Assembly: GCF_004664715.2 (NCBI RefSeq)
Contig: NC_051071.1
Coordinates: 29,204,161-29,268,160 of the forward strand
Direction of reading: 5' to 3'
Source of the DNA: Peromyscus leucopus
Lineage: Eukaryota; Chordata; Mammalia; Rodentia; Cricetidae
Length of the DNA stretch: 64,000 nt
Shown here: piece after piece, positions 23,741 through 33,216 of the stretch
Layout: every line of letters starts with the position of its first letter
How positions within the stretch are numbered: the stretch's first letter is position 1
Made by a program: the position numbers and the translations under genes
The notes under the pieces: model-generated
Seen by the model: only the letters and a program-made list of their open reading frames with translations
Database searches by the model: none
Told to the model about the DNA's origin: nothing

Positions 23741-24894
23741 GAAAAAATTAGGACAATAGGTGTCATCATTATGAGAAATTTGTATGTGTCATAAATATGA
23801 GAAAATTATGATGATACATGATATACATGACTCAATAAACTGCTATTGTGAAATGGGGATATGTCCTGTGAGGCTGTTGTCTTCATCACCCCACATCCCA
23901 AGAAAGTAACATAAGGTTATTTAAACAACCATGCATTTTCTGTCACAAGAACTGAGGATCTAGATTTTGTCTTGAACCTTCCTCTTGTGGTACAGCCTTA
24001 GATGTTCTAGACATGTGTCGTGTCCTGTTGTGTCGTGGTTAGCCCAACAATTCTCTTTCAGAAAAGCAGGAGCAAGAATTTTAATTCTTTCTTCACTACT
24101 GACCTTTTTATGTAAAAATAGATGTAATAATTACACCTTCTTCAGTGTTTTAAAGAATCAAAGGAATTATCATTTTTATGGTAATTCGAATGCAGTGAAA
24201 CCCTGGGTGAAGATTTCCCCCTTTTCCCATATGTTAAATAAACTTTCCTGAAAACAGAAAACTGTTATTTAAATTATTTATAAAAAGATGGTGAAATCCT
24301 TAATCTTTTCAGTGAAAAATTCTTATAGAAAGTAATTCTGTATAAGGTCACCTGAGCATAAAGGTCAGGGTCTTAGCCTTCATAGTTTATGGTCCCCTGT
24401 TCTTCAGGCTTCATTTACATTTTGTCATAGACTATTCTATAATCCATCTTTGTAAAACAATGCAGTCAAGATTCCTCCAATGCATTTTATGTAATTTCTG
24501 CATAATATGTAAGATGTGAAATAATTTCTAAACATTCCCTGAATTTCAATGTCTTTAATACTTCTAAAGGGTAGTTGTGATGGTTTCTTTGTGTTTGTTT
24601 GTGTTGTGGAATTCCCTTCATTTGGTTATTCTGCTATTCCTCCAGCTTTAGCTATAGTTTATGTATCTTTATCATAGATGTAATACTGTGGTATTTTTGA
24701 AGCCTATTAGAAGCCATAAAATATTGATTTTTTTTCATGTTGTTAGTTACTTTGCAGTTTTGTGACCATGATATCTGACAGAATAACTTTGGAAGAAATA
24801 TTCATATTAGTTAATGATTTCTAGGTTATTTCCATTAGAGAGAGAAATGAGGCGTTCCTGATGGGTGAGAGCGTCGTGGTGATTGTTCACTTAT
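23741..24894. other. No recognised feature
   Basis: AT-rich sequence; open frame 23985-24251 has no domain. No assignable repeat. Confidence 0.35.
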
Positions 24895-25325
24895 GGTTGA
24901 TGTGAAAGCAGTGAGCAAGGCTAGAAACTGGGGCCAAGTTATACCTTTCAAAGGCCTGCCTGGCACATATGTTTCACAGTTCCTTGCTAGCTACTGAGCA
25001 GAATTCAAAAGCAATTCCACAGGAGTCTTCAGTCTTTACATTCTGTACCTGGCCATGGGAATTCAGCCATTACATTCTGTACCTGGCCACTAAAGGCATA
25101 CAGCCATCTAATAATACAAAATGAGCCCAGCTCAAATTCAAGAAACCCAACAGTTTTAAGAGTTCCAGCCCTATTCAAAAGCCTCAAACTTTCTTATGAA
25201 ATTCAGGTGAATGTCTTATCTCTGTGTTCTTGTGAGATCAAAGCATTACACACTTCTAAAATGTGATGGCACAGGCTAATTATTCCCAGTACAAAAGAGA
25301 AAGATTGGAGGACTGCAAACATAGT
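24895..25325. repeat. Rodent medium-reiteration repeat, family uncertain
   Basis: 'ACCTTTCAAAGGCCTGCCTGG', 'AAACCCAACAGTTTTAAGAG', 'CCCTATTCAAAAGCCTCAAAC' and 'AAAATGTGATGGCACAGGCTAATTATTCC' parallel a rodent mid-copy repeat (…AACAGTTTTA…CTGTTCAAAAGTCCAAA…ACAATGGCACAGAG…). It contains an exact 20-base repeat (25036-25055 and 25070-25089). Confidence 0.45.
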
Positions 25326-25481
25326 ACTCTCTCTGCATAATATATAGTACATATAAATACGTGCACATATGTTCATTATTTAAGTCATTTTATTTGAATA
25401 ATACAGAGAAAAGGGGAGCAAAAAGCACACCACATTCATATGTGCATACATGCGCTTATCCACACACACAGAGAGAAAGCA

Positions 25482-25482
<1 letters not shown>

Positions 25483-25523
<41 letters not shown>

Positions 25524-25575
25524 CCTATCTATCTTCATAATCATCATCTATCTACCTATCTGTCATCTATCATAG
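25483..25575 (+). repeat. (ATCT)n microsatellite
   Basis: Perfect ATCT units from 25483 to about 25523, then degenerate ACCT/ATCT units with a TCATAATCATC interruption. Confidence 0.95.
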
Positions 25576-26035
25576 ATACATACATATTTTTTACACACAT
25601 ACTGCTGGAATTAAACTGAAAAGTGTAAAAGAAACACCTGGGTTTGTACATGACAAACAACAGGTATGCAAGATATTTCTGTTGGTTGACTTTCTCCCTT
25701 CTGCATAAAAAACATCTTGTTTCTGTGACTTCTATATTTATGTGCTCTATTTTTTTTCTCTGAAATCACAAGTTGTTTGTCTGCTTTTGCTCACTTTCAT
25801 GCTTTTATTTAGAGTCAGAGCTAACTTTAAATATTTGTCCACAAATTCTTGGATCAGCTAATAAAACGATGCCAACTCTTTCTGGAAAATTAATGCTCTA
25901 CAGACTGTCCCAACTTACTTTACCTCTGTGACTGGTGATACTCTGAGTGCTATGGTCTCCTTTCACAGAAGAGTCCTCAAGTGGAAAGTATGGTGTGGGA
26001 CTTCAGGCACACTGGGTTATAGCCTACAAAAGTAT

Positions 26036-26046
26036 TTATGCAAGAG

Positions 26047-26050
<4 letters not shown>
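26036..26050. repeat. Target-site duplication, 3' side of the L1
   Basis: TTATGCAAGAGTCTT occurs here, immediately before the T-run, and again at 33202-33216, immediately after the L1 5' end. A 15-base exact match at both boundaries is the hallmark of target-primed reverse transcription. The last two T residues cannot be told from the poly(A) tail. Confidence 0.95.

Positions 26051-26080
<30 letters not shown>
26051..26080 (-). other. Terminal poly(A) tail of the L1 transcript
   Basis: This is an uninterrupted T-run on the plus strand. It directly adjoins the target duplication on one side and the transduced segment on the other. Its purity contrasts with the interrupted internal A-tract at 26446-26491 and suggests a young insertion. 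I see no AATAAA or ATTAAA in the roughly 50 bases upstream of it on the minus strand. Confidence 0.9.
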
Positions 26081-26082
<2 letters not shown>

Positions 26083-26445
26083 AAAGAAGAAAGCCAAGAG
26101 ATCAGAGCTAAGAGCCTTAACCTTCCTGCTGAAGCTAGCCTCTTCAGCCAAGAGATCTCTCCAAAAGAGACCTACTTCCTATGTGTTTGTCTTTATATAG
26201 TCTTTCTGTTCTGCCTTCTCATTGGTTGTAAACCCAAACAAATGACTGCCTCGTCACTGCCTGGCTGTAGAGACTTCCAGGTCTTCTATGGTATTGAGAT
26301 TAAAGGTGTGTGTCTCCAATGCTGGCTGTCCTTGAACACACAGAGATCTACCTAGCTCTGCCTACCAAGTGCTGGGACTAAAGGCGTGCACCACTACCGT
26401 CACACTCTTGCTATGGCTCTAATAGCTCTGACCCCTGGGCAACTT
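26081..26445 (-). repeat. Transduced 3' flank: cricetid repeat with B1-like parts
   Basis: It lies between the L1's internal A-tract and its terminal poly(A), so it is downstream DNA of a parental L1 that was carried along. On the plus strand it has GCAAAGAAGAAAGCCAAGAG, 'CTGCTGAAGCTAGCCTCTTC' and 'CTCATTGGTTGTAAACCC'. Two B1-head-like blocks follow, 'TGAGATTAAAGGTGTGTGTC' and 'AAGTGCTGGGACTAAAGGCG', and then 'GCTCTAATAGCTCTGACCCC'. I remember this whole unit as a dispersed cricetid repeat, so the parental L1 had probably landed in a copy of it. Confidence 0.8.
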
Positions 26446-26491
26446 TATTTATTTATTTATTTATTTTTTTATTTTAAGTAAATTTATTTTA
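26446..26491 (-). repeat. Decayed internal poly(A) tract of the L1
   Basis: On the plus strand, (TTTA)n followed by TTTTTTATTTTAAGTAAATT. In element sense this is an A-rich tract with several AATAAA-type signals that has turned into an AAAT microsatellite. It marks the original L1 3' end, which transcription bypassed. Confidence 0.85.
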
Positions 26492-27393
26492 CAACATCAT
26501 TTAGTTCAACATAATAGCCACAGATTCCCCTGTTCTCCCACTCTCGCCCCCCTCCCCCTCCCCCCATCCCACCCCCCATTCCCACCTCCTCCAGATCAAG
26601 GTCTCCCCTGAGGACCTGGATCGACCTGGTAGACTCAGTCCAGCCAGGACCAGTCCACCCCTCCCAGACCGAGCCAAGTGTCCCTGCATATGTCCCAGGA
26701 TTCAAACAGCCAACTCATACAATGAGCCCAGGACCCAGCACCAACACACGGCTGCCTCCCAAACAGATCAAGCCAAATGACTGTCTCACCCGTTCAGGGG
26801 CCTGATGCAGTTGGGGGCCCCTCAGCCTTTGGTTCATAGATCCTGTGCTTCCATTCGTTTGGCTATTTGTCCCTGTGCTTTATCCAACCCTGGCTTCAAC
26901 AATTCTCGCTCATATAAACCCTCTTCTTTCTCACTAATTAGACTCCCAGTGCTCCACCAGGGGCCCAGCCATGGATGTCTGCATCCAGATTCCTCAGACC
27001 TTCCTTGGATGGGGTTTATGGCACAACTAACAGGGTGTCTGGCCATCCCATCACCGGGGTAGGTCAGTTCCTGCCGTCTCTCGTCCATTGCCAGCAGTCT
27101 TTTCTGGCGGTATCTTTGTGGATCTCCGTGGGCCTCCCTAGCTCTCTGCTTCCTCCCCTTCTCATGTGGTCTTCATTTACCATGGTCTCCTATTCGTTGT
27201 TCTCCCTCTCTTTTCTTGATCCAGCTAGGATCTCCCACTCTCTTTCCCTCGACCGTCGCTCTTCATTGTTCCCACTCATGACCAGGCTGTTCATGTAGAT
27301 CTCATCCATTTCTCCATGTCTTTTTTGGGGTCCCGTTTTCCAGGTAGCCTCACTGGTGATGTGAGTAGCAGTTCAGTCATCCTTGTTCCACAT
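26492..27393 (-). other. L1 3'UTR
   Basis: About 900 bases between the ORF2 stop and the internal A-tract. It ends in the segment that, in sense, runs into 'GGTGGGAATGGGG' and 'CTATTATGTTGAACTAAATG'. A truncated copy of the same family's 3' end is at 46738-46918. Confidence 0.85.
26524..26593 (-). other. L1 3'UTR polypurine (G-rich) tract
   Basis: Plus-strand CGCCCCCCTCCCCCTCCCCC and neighbouring C-runs give, in element sense, a run of G-tracts able in principle to form a G-quadruplex. Such a polypurine tract is a standard property of rodent L1 3'UTRs; its role is not settled. Confidence 0.85.
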
Positions 27394-30300
27394 CTAGTAT
27401 CTTCCTATGAGTGGGTACAAACCATATTTGTCTTTCTGAGTCTGGGTCACCTCACTCAGGATGATTTTTTCTAGATCCATCCATTTGTCTGCAAACCGTA
27501 TGATGTCATTGTTTTTCTCTGCTGAGTAGTATTCCATTGTGTATATGTGCCACAATTTCTTTATCCATTCTTCAGTTGAAGGGCATCTAGGTTGTTTCCA
27601 GGTTTTGGCTATTACAAACAATGCTGATATGAACATAGCTGAGCAAGTGCTCTTGTGGTATGATTGAGCATTTCTTGGGTATATGCCCAAAAGTGGTATA
27701 GCTGGATCTTGGGGAGATTGATTCCCAGTTTTCTAAGAAAGCGCCATATTGATTTCCAAAGTGGTTGTACAAGCTTGCATTCCCACCAGCAGTGGAGGAG
27801 AGTTCCTCTAGCTCCACAACCTCTCCAGCATAAAGTGTCTTCAGTGTTTTTGATCTTAGCCATTCTGACAGGCGTAAGGTGGTATCTCAGAGTTGTTTTG
27901 ATTTGCATTTCCCTGATGATTAGGGATGTTGAGCAGTTCCTTAAATGTCTTTCAGCCATTTGGGTTTCCTCTGTTGAGAATTCTCTGTTTAATTCTAAAG
28001 CCCATTTCTCAATTGGACTGTTGGTCGTTTTGATGTCTAATTTCTTGAGTTCCTTATATATTCTGGATATCAGTCCTCTGTCACCTGTGGGGTTGGTGAA
28101 GATCTTTTCCCATTCAGTAGGCTGTCGCTTTGCCTTGTTGACCGTATCCTTTGCTCTACAAAAGCTTCTCAGTTTCAGGAGGTCCCATTGATTGATTGTT
28201 TGTCTCAGTGTCTGCGCTACTGGTGTTATATTTAGGAAGTGATCTCCTATGCCAATGCGTTCAAGATTACTTCCTACTTTCTCTTCTAGCAGGTTTAGAG
28301 TAGCTGGATTTATGTTGAGGTCTTTGATCCACTTGGACTTAAGTTTTGTGCACGGTGACAGATATGGATCTATTTGCAGCCTTCTACACGTTGATATCCA
28401 GTTATGCCAGCACCATTTGTTGAAGATGCTTTCTTTTTTCCATTGTACACTTTTGGCTTCTTTGTCAAAAATTATATGTCCATAGGTGTGTGGGTTAATG
28501 TCAGGGTCTTCAATTCGATTCCATTGGTCCACATGTCGGTTTTTATGCCAATACCAAGCTGTTTTTATTACTGTAGCTCTATAGTAGAGCTTGAAGTTAG
28601 GGATTGTGATGCCTCCAGAAGTTGTTTTATTGTACAGGTTTCTTTTAGCTATTCTGGGTTTTTTGTTTTTCCATATGAAGTTGAGTATTATTCTTTCCAG
28701 GTCTGTGAAGAATTGTGTTGGTATTTTGATGGGGATTGCATTGAATCTGTAGATTGCTTTTGGTAAGATTGCCATTTTTACTATGTTAACCCTGCCTATC
28801 CATGAGCATGGGAGATCTTTCCATTTTCTGACATCTTCTTCAATTTCTTTTTTCAGGGACTTAAAGTTCTTGTCATATAGGTCCTTCACTTGCTTGGTTA
28901 ATGTTACCCCAAGGTATTTTATGTCATTTTTGGCTATTGTAAAGGGTGATGTATCTCTAATTGCCTTCTCATCTACTTTGTCCATTGTATATAGGAAGGC
29001 TACTGATTTTTTTGAGTTGATCTTGTATCCTGCTATGTTGCTGAAGATGTTTATAAGCTTTATCAATTCCTGGGTGGAATCTTTGGGGTCACTCAAGTAT
29101 ACTATCATGTCATCTGCAAATAGGGAAAGCTTGACTTCTTCCTTTCCAATTTGTATCCCCTTAATCTCCTTATGTTGTCTTATTGCTCTGGCTAGAACTT
29201 CAAGTACTATATTGAATAAGTATGGGGAGAGTGGACAGCCTTGCCTCGTTCCTGATTTTAGTGGAATTGCTTTGAGTTTCTCTCCATTTAATTTGATGTT
29301 GGCTGTTGGTTTGCTATATATTGCCTTTATTATGTTTAGGTATGTTCCCCGTATTCCTGATCGCTCCAAGACTTTTATCATGAAGGGGTGCTGGATTTTG
29401 TCAAATGCCTTTTCTGCATCTAGTGAGATGATCATGTGGTTTTTTTCTTTGAGTTTGTTTATATGGTGTATTACGTTGATGGACTTTCGTATGTTGAACC
29501 ACCCTTGCATCCCTGGGATGAAGCCTACTTGATCATGGTGGATAATTGTTCTGATGTGTTCTTGGAGTCTGTTTGCCAATATTTTATTGAGTATTTTTGC
29601 ATCAATGTTCATGAGGGAGATCGGTCTGTAGTTCTCTTTCTTTGTTGTATCCTTGTTTGGTTTAGGAATCAGGGTAATTGTAGCCTCATAAAAGGAGTTT
29701 GGTAATGTTCCTTCTGTTTCTATTATGTGGAACAATTTAGAGAGTATTGGTATTAACTCTTCTTTGAAGATCTGGTAGAATTCTGCGCTAAAACCATCTG
29801 GTCCTGGGCTTTTTTTGGTTGGGAGACTTTTAATGACTGTTTCTATTTCCTTAGGGGTTATTGGGCTATTTAAATAGTTTATCTGGTCTTGATTTAACTT
29901 AGGTATGTGGTACTTATCCAGAAAAATGTCCATTTCTTTTAGGTTTTCCAGTTTTGTGGAGTAGAGGTTTTTGAAATATGACCTTATAATTCTCTGGATT
30001 TCCTCAATGTCTGTTGTTATGTCCCCCTTTTCATTTCTGATTTTGTTGATTTGGATTCTCTCTCTCTGTCTTTTGGTTAGTTTGGATAAGGGCTTGTCTA
30101 TCTTGTTGATTTTCTCAAAGAACCAACTCTTTGTTTCATTAATTTTTTGTATTATTCTCTTAGTTTCTAATTTATTAATTTCCCCTCTCACTTTGATAAT
30201 TTCCTGGCGTCTATTCTTCCTGGGAGACTTTGCTTCTTCTTGTTCTAGAGCTTTCAGGTGTGCTGTTAAGTCACTAGTGTGAGATTTCTCCAACTTCTTT

Positions 30301-31216
30301 ATGTGTGCATTTAGTGCTATGAATTTCCCTCTTAGCACTGCTTTCATTGTGTCCCATAAGTTTGGGTATGTGGTGTCTTCATTTTCATTGATCTCTAGGA
30401 AGTCTTTAATTTCTTTCTTATTTCTTCCTTAACCCATTGGTGATTTAGTTGAGCATTATTCAGTTTCCATGAGAAAGTAGGTTTTCTGTAGTTTTTGTTG
30501 TTGTTGAGATCTAACTTTAACCCATGGTGGTCTGATAGAACACAGGAGGTTATTCTAATTGTTTTGTATCTGTTGAGATATGCTTTGTGGCCAAGTATGT
30601 GGTCAATTTTAGAGAAAGTTCCATGGGGTGCTGAGAAGAATGTATATTCTTTCTTGTTAGGATGGAATGTTTTGTAGATATCAATTAGGTCCAATTGGGT
30701 CATGATATCAGTTAAGTCCTTTATTTCTCTGTTAAGTTTCGATTTGGGAGATCTGTCCAGTGGTGAAAGTGGGGTGTTGAGATCTCCCACTATTAATGTG
30801 TGGGGTTTTATTTGTGGTTTAAGCTTTAGTAATGTTTCTTTTACATATGTGGGTGCCCTTGTGTTTGGGGCATAAATGTTCAGAATTGAAACTTCATCTT
30901 GGTGGATCTTTCCTGTGATGAATATGTAATGTCCTTCTTTATCTCTTTTGATTGATTTTAGTTTGAAGTCTATTTTGTTGGATATCAGTATGGCTACCCC
31001 TGCTTGTTTCTTAAGACCATTTGATTGGAAAGTCTTTTCCCAGCCTTTTATTCTTAGGTAGTGTCTGTCTTTGAATTTGAGATGTGTTTCTTGTATGCAG
31101 CAGAAAGTTGGGTTCTGCTTTCGTATCCATTCTGTAAGTCTATGTCTTTTTATAGGTGAATTAAGTCCGTTGATATTAAGGGATATTAACGACCAGTGAT
31201 TGTTCATCCCTGTCAT
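27394..31216 (-). pseudogene. ORF2: L1 ORF2 (endonuclease-reverse transcriptase) with two single-base frame breaks
   Basis: N-terminal part from 31216 (M-T-G-M-N-N): apurinic-type endonuclease with every expected residue at the family position: N14, E43 (QETH), Y115 (NIYAPN), D145 and N147 (GDLN), T192, D205, S228-D229-H230 (SDHH). The frame is lost near 30415-30424. The second part, about 900 residues with no stop, holds the reverse transcriptase: [12 protein letters not shown] (motif A) and [11 protein letters not shown] (FADD, motif C). A C-x3-C-x7-H-x4-C motif (CWRGC...HCWWEC) follows. The frame shifts again at the G-run 27711-27714, and the last 105 residues (GIYPRN...TMEYYSAEKNND) end at 27394. 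The summed length, about 1270 residues, equals a full ORF2p. Both breaks fit loss of one base in or beside a short run, so sequencing error is possible. As read, full ORF2p cannot be made. No upstream start is needed: ORF1 ends 53 bases before. Confidence 0.93.
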
Positions 31217-31269
31217 TTTTGGTGGTAGTGTGTGTGTACTTCCCTTCTTTGGGGTTTACTGTTGTGGCT

Positions 31270-32421
31270 TTATCTATTGCCTGTGTTTTCGAGTGTGTAT
31301 CTGACTTCCTTAGGTTGGAATTTTCCTTCTAGTGCTTTCTGTAGGGCTGGGTTTGTGGACAGGTATTGTTCAAATCTGGCTTTGTCTTCGAATGTCTTGT
31401 TCCTTCCGTCTATGATGATTGAAAGCTTTGCTGGGTATATTAGTCTGGGCTGACATCGATGGTTTCTTAGTGTCTGCATTACATCTGTCCAGGTCCTTCT
31501 GGCTTTCAAAGTCTCCATTGAGAAATCGGGTGTTATTCTGATGGGTTTACCTTTATAGGTCACTTGGCCTTTTTCCTTGGCTGCTCTTAATATTCTTTCT
31601 TTATTCTGTACATTTAGTTGTTTAATTATTATGTGTTGAGGGGACTTTTTTTGGGGGTCTAGTCTGTTTGGTGTTCTATAGGCTTCTTGTATCTTCATAG
31701 GCATTTCCTTCCTTAAGTTGGGAATGTTTTCTTCTATAATTTTGTTGAATATATTTTCTGTGCCTTTGAGTTGGTATTCTTCACCTTCTTCTATCCCTAT
31801 AATTCGTAGGTTTGGTCTTTTCATGGTGTCCCAGATTTCTTGGACATTTTGGTTCATGACTTTGTTGGCTTTAGTGTTTCCTTCGACTGATGAAACTATT
31901 TCTTCTACTGTATCTTCAATGCCAGAAATCCTCTCTTCCACCTCTTGCATTCTGTTGGTTATACTTGCATCCGAAGTTCCTGATCTTTTACTCAGGGTTT
32001 CTATTTCCAGCATTCCCTCTGTTTGTGTCTTCTTTATTTTTTCAATTTCCTTTTTCAGTTCTTGGCCTGTTTCCTTTGTTTGTTTCATTGCTTTTTCATG
32101 ATTTTCTTTCAGTGTTTTATTGTTTTCTTCCAGGACTTTAATGTTTTCTTCCAGGAATTTATTTTTTTCTTGGAGGGCTTTATTGTTTTCTTCTAATTTG
32201 TTTGCTCTTTCCTCTAGTTGTTTATAGCGTTCTTCCAATTTCCTTGTCTTTTCCTCTACACAAGCCTCTACCTTCTTCATGAAGTTACTCATAAGGCTAC
32301 TTTCTTCTGCTTCTTCCAATTTTTGGTGTTCAGGTCTAGATGTTGGAGGCGGGCTAGGTTCTGGTGATGCTGTATTGCTCTTCATTTTGCTGTATGTACT
32401 TCTGCCTTGACGTCTGCCCAT
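31270..32421 (-). CDS. ORF1: L1 ORF1p, RNA-binding chaperone, intact
   Basis: 383 residues from M-G-R-R-Q-G-R. ORF1p forms coiled-coil trimers that coat L1 RNA in the cytoplasm and act as a nucleic-acid chaperone. Residues 1-45 are basic, then Pro/Ser-rich and likely disordered. About 50-200 is a coiled coil with repeated LEE-N/K-N units (for example KLEENNKALQEKNKFLEEN). About 202-298 is the RRM-like domain (RPNLRIIGIEEGEE). About 300-370 is the C-terminal domain (LKARRTWTDVMQTLRNH, QPRLIYPAKLSI). Length is near that of mouse and rat ORF1p. The frame is open for 52 more codons upstream to 32577, into the 5'UTR monomers. I chose 32421 because family similarity starts there. No frame break is present, unlike ORF2. 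Confidence 0.92.
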   Translation of the reverse strand: MGRRQGRSTYSKMKSNTASPEPSPPPTSRPEHQKLEEAEESSLMSNFMKKVEACVEEKTRKLEERYKQLEERANKLEENNKALQEKNKFLEENIKVLEENNKTLKENHEKAMKQTKETGQELKKEIEKIKKTQTEGMLEIETLSKRSGTSDASITNRMQEVEERISGIEDTVEEIVSSVEGNTKANKVMNQNVQEIWDTMKRPNLRIIGIEEGEEYQLKGTENIFNKIIEENIPNLRKEMPMKIQEAYRTPNRLDPQKKSPQHIIIKQLNVQNKERILRAAKEKGQVTYKGKPIRITPDFSMETLKARRTWTDVMQTLRNHRCQPRLIYPAKLSIIIDGRNKTFEDKARFEQYLSTNPALQKALEGKFQPKEVRYTLENTGNR

Positions 32422-33201
32422 CTCCTTGTGGTTCTTTCTTCGTCTTATCAGTGTACTTGTTTCAGAAAGAGCTGACAGATTCAGGAAGACTCTCTCTTTT
32501 GTCCAAAAGGGAGTTCTCTTGTCCAACTCTCTGGTCCAGAAGGGAAGTCCGGGGCGGGCTCTGGTCCAGAATGGCAATCGGGAGCAGGCTGGGAGCTGGG
32601 GGCCGGTCTCTAAGTCTCAGGAAGTGGCTGGAGTCGCGGGCAGATGGGCGTGGGGGCAGGGCGCGGAGATTGCAGGGGCTGCCGGGGGGCTTGGAAAAGG
32701 GGATCCCTCCTGATGGGGCTAGAAGGGGAGCTGTCCGGTGGCCAGAACCTGGTGCCAAGTTGGGCAGGTCTTCCCGGAGTGGCTGGTGTCCAGGGATTGG
32801 GTCTGGGTTGGATCCGGGTACTCACCTCTGGACCAGAAGGGAAGTCTGGGGCAGGCTGGGAGCTGGGGGCCGGTCTTTAAGTCTCAGGAAGTGGCTCTGG
32901 ACCAGAAGGGAAGTCGGGGGCCGGCTGGGAGCTGGGGGCCGGTCTCTAAGTCTCAGGAAGTGGCTGGAGTCTCGGGCAGATGGGCGTGGGGGCAGGGCGC
33001 GGAGATTGCAGGGGCTGCCGGGGGGCTTGGAAAAGGGGATCCTTCCTGGTGGGGCTAGAAGGGGAGCTGCCCGGTAGCCAGAACCTGGTGCCAAGTTGGG
33101 CAGGTCTTTCCGGAGTGGCTGGTACCCAGGGATTGGGTCCGGGTTGGACCCGGGTACTCACCTCTGGACCAGAAGGGAAGTCGGGGGCAGGCTGGGAGCT
33201 C
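32422..33201 (-). promoter_or_regulatory. L1 5'UTR: tandem promoter monomers
   Basis: GC- and CpG-rich DNA in otherwise AT-rich surroundings. Using CTCTGG(A/T)CCAGAA as the marker on the plus strand, units start at about 32529, 32559, 32826, 32895 and 33162. This gives two full monomers of 267 bp (32559-32825 and 32895-33161), a 69-bp and a 30-bp partial unit, and a truncated outermost unit cut at 33201. Rodent L1s are transcribed by Pol II from such arrays and gain strength with monomer number. All spacings are multiples of three. A region of about 100 bases between the last monomer and ORF1 is non-repeated. Confidence 0.88.
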
Positions 33202-33216
33202 TTATGCAAGAGTCTT
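33202..33216. repeat. Target-site duplication, 5' side of the L1
   Basis: Second copy of TTATGCAAGAGTCTT, directly next to the truncated outermost monomer. Removing 26051-33216 gives the uninterrupted pre-insertion sequence. Confidence 0.95.

Larger units (their letters stand above)
26051..33201 (-). mobile_element. Full-length LINE-1 retrotransposon with 3' transduction
   Basis: The insert of about 7.15 kb lies between identical 15-bp target duplications. In element orientation it contains: 5'UTR monomers (33201-32422), ORF1 (32421-31270), a 53-base spacer, ORF2 (31216-27394, two frame breaks), a 3'UTR (27393-26492), a decayed internal poly(A) (26491-26446), about 365 bp of other repeat sequence (26445-26081) and a terminal poly(A) (26080-26051). 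The second poly(A) and the foreign segment lie inside the duplications, so they arrived with the L1. The EN target inferred from the flank is AT/AAGA, close to the preferred TT/AAAA. A near-pure terminal A-run and an intact ORF1 argue for a recent insertion. Confidence 0.95.

Noticed and set aside
26034..26050. Extension of the target duplication beyond 15 bp
   Set aside because: The base before it differs (T at 26035, C at 33201). At the other end the T-run makes the boundary ambiguous, so only 15 bases are claimed.
27664..30282. Long plus-strand frames (up to 249 codons) opposite ORF2
   Set aside because: They are the complement of the L1 reverse-transcriptase gene. Their predicted products are low-complexity hydrophobic sequences without any domain.
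31718..32141. Plus-strand frames of 83-127 codons opposite ORF1
   Set aside because: They mirror the coiled-coil coding region. The Ser/Phe-rich product is a by-product of Glu/Lys codons on the other strand.
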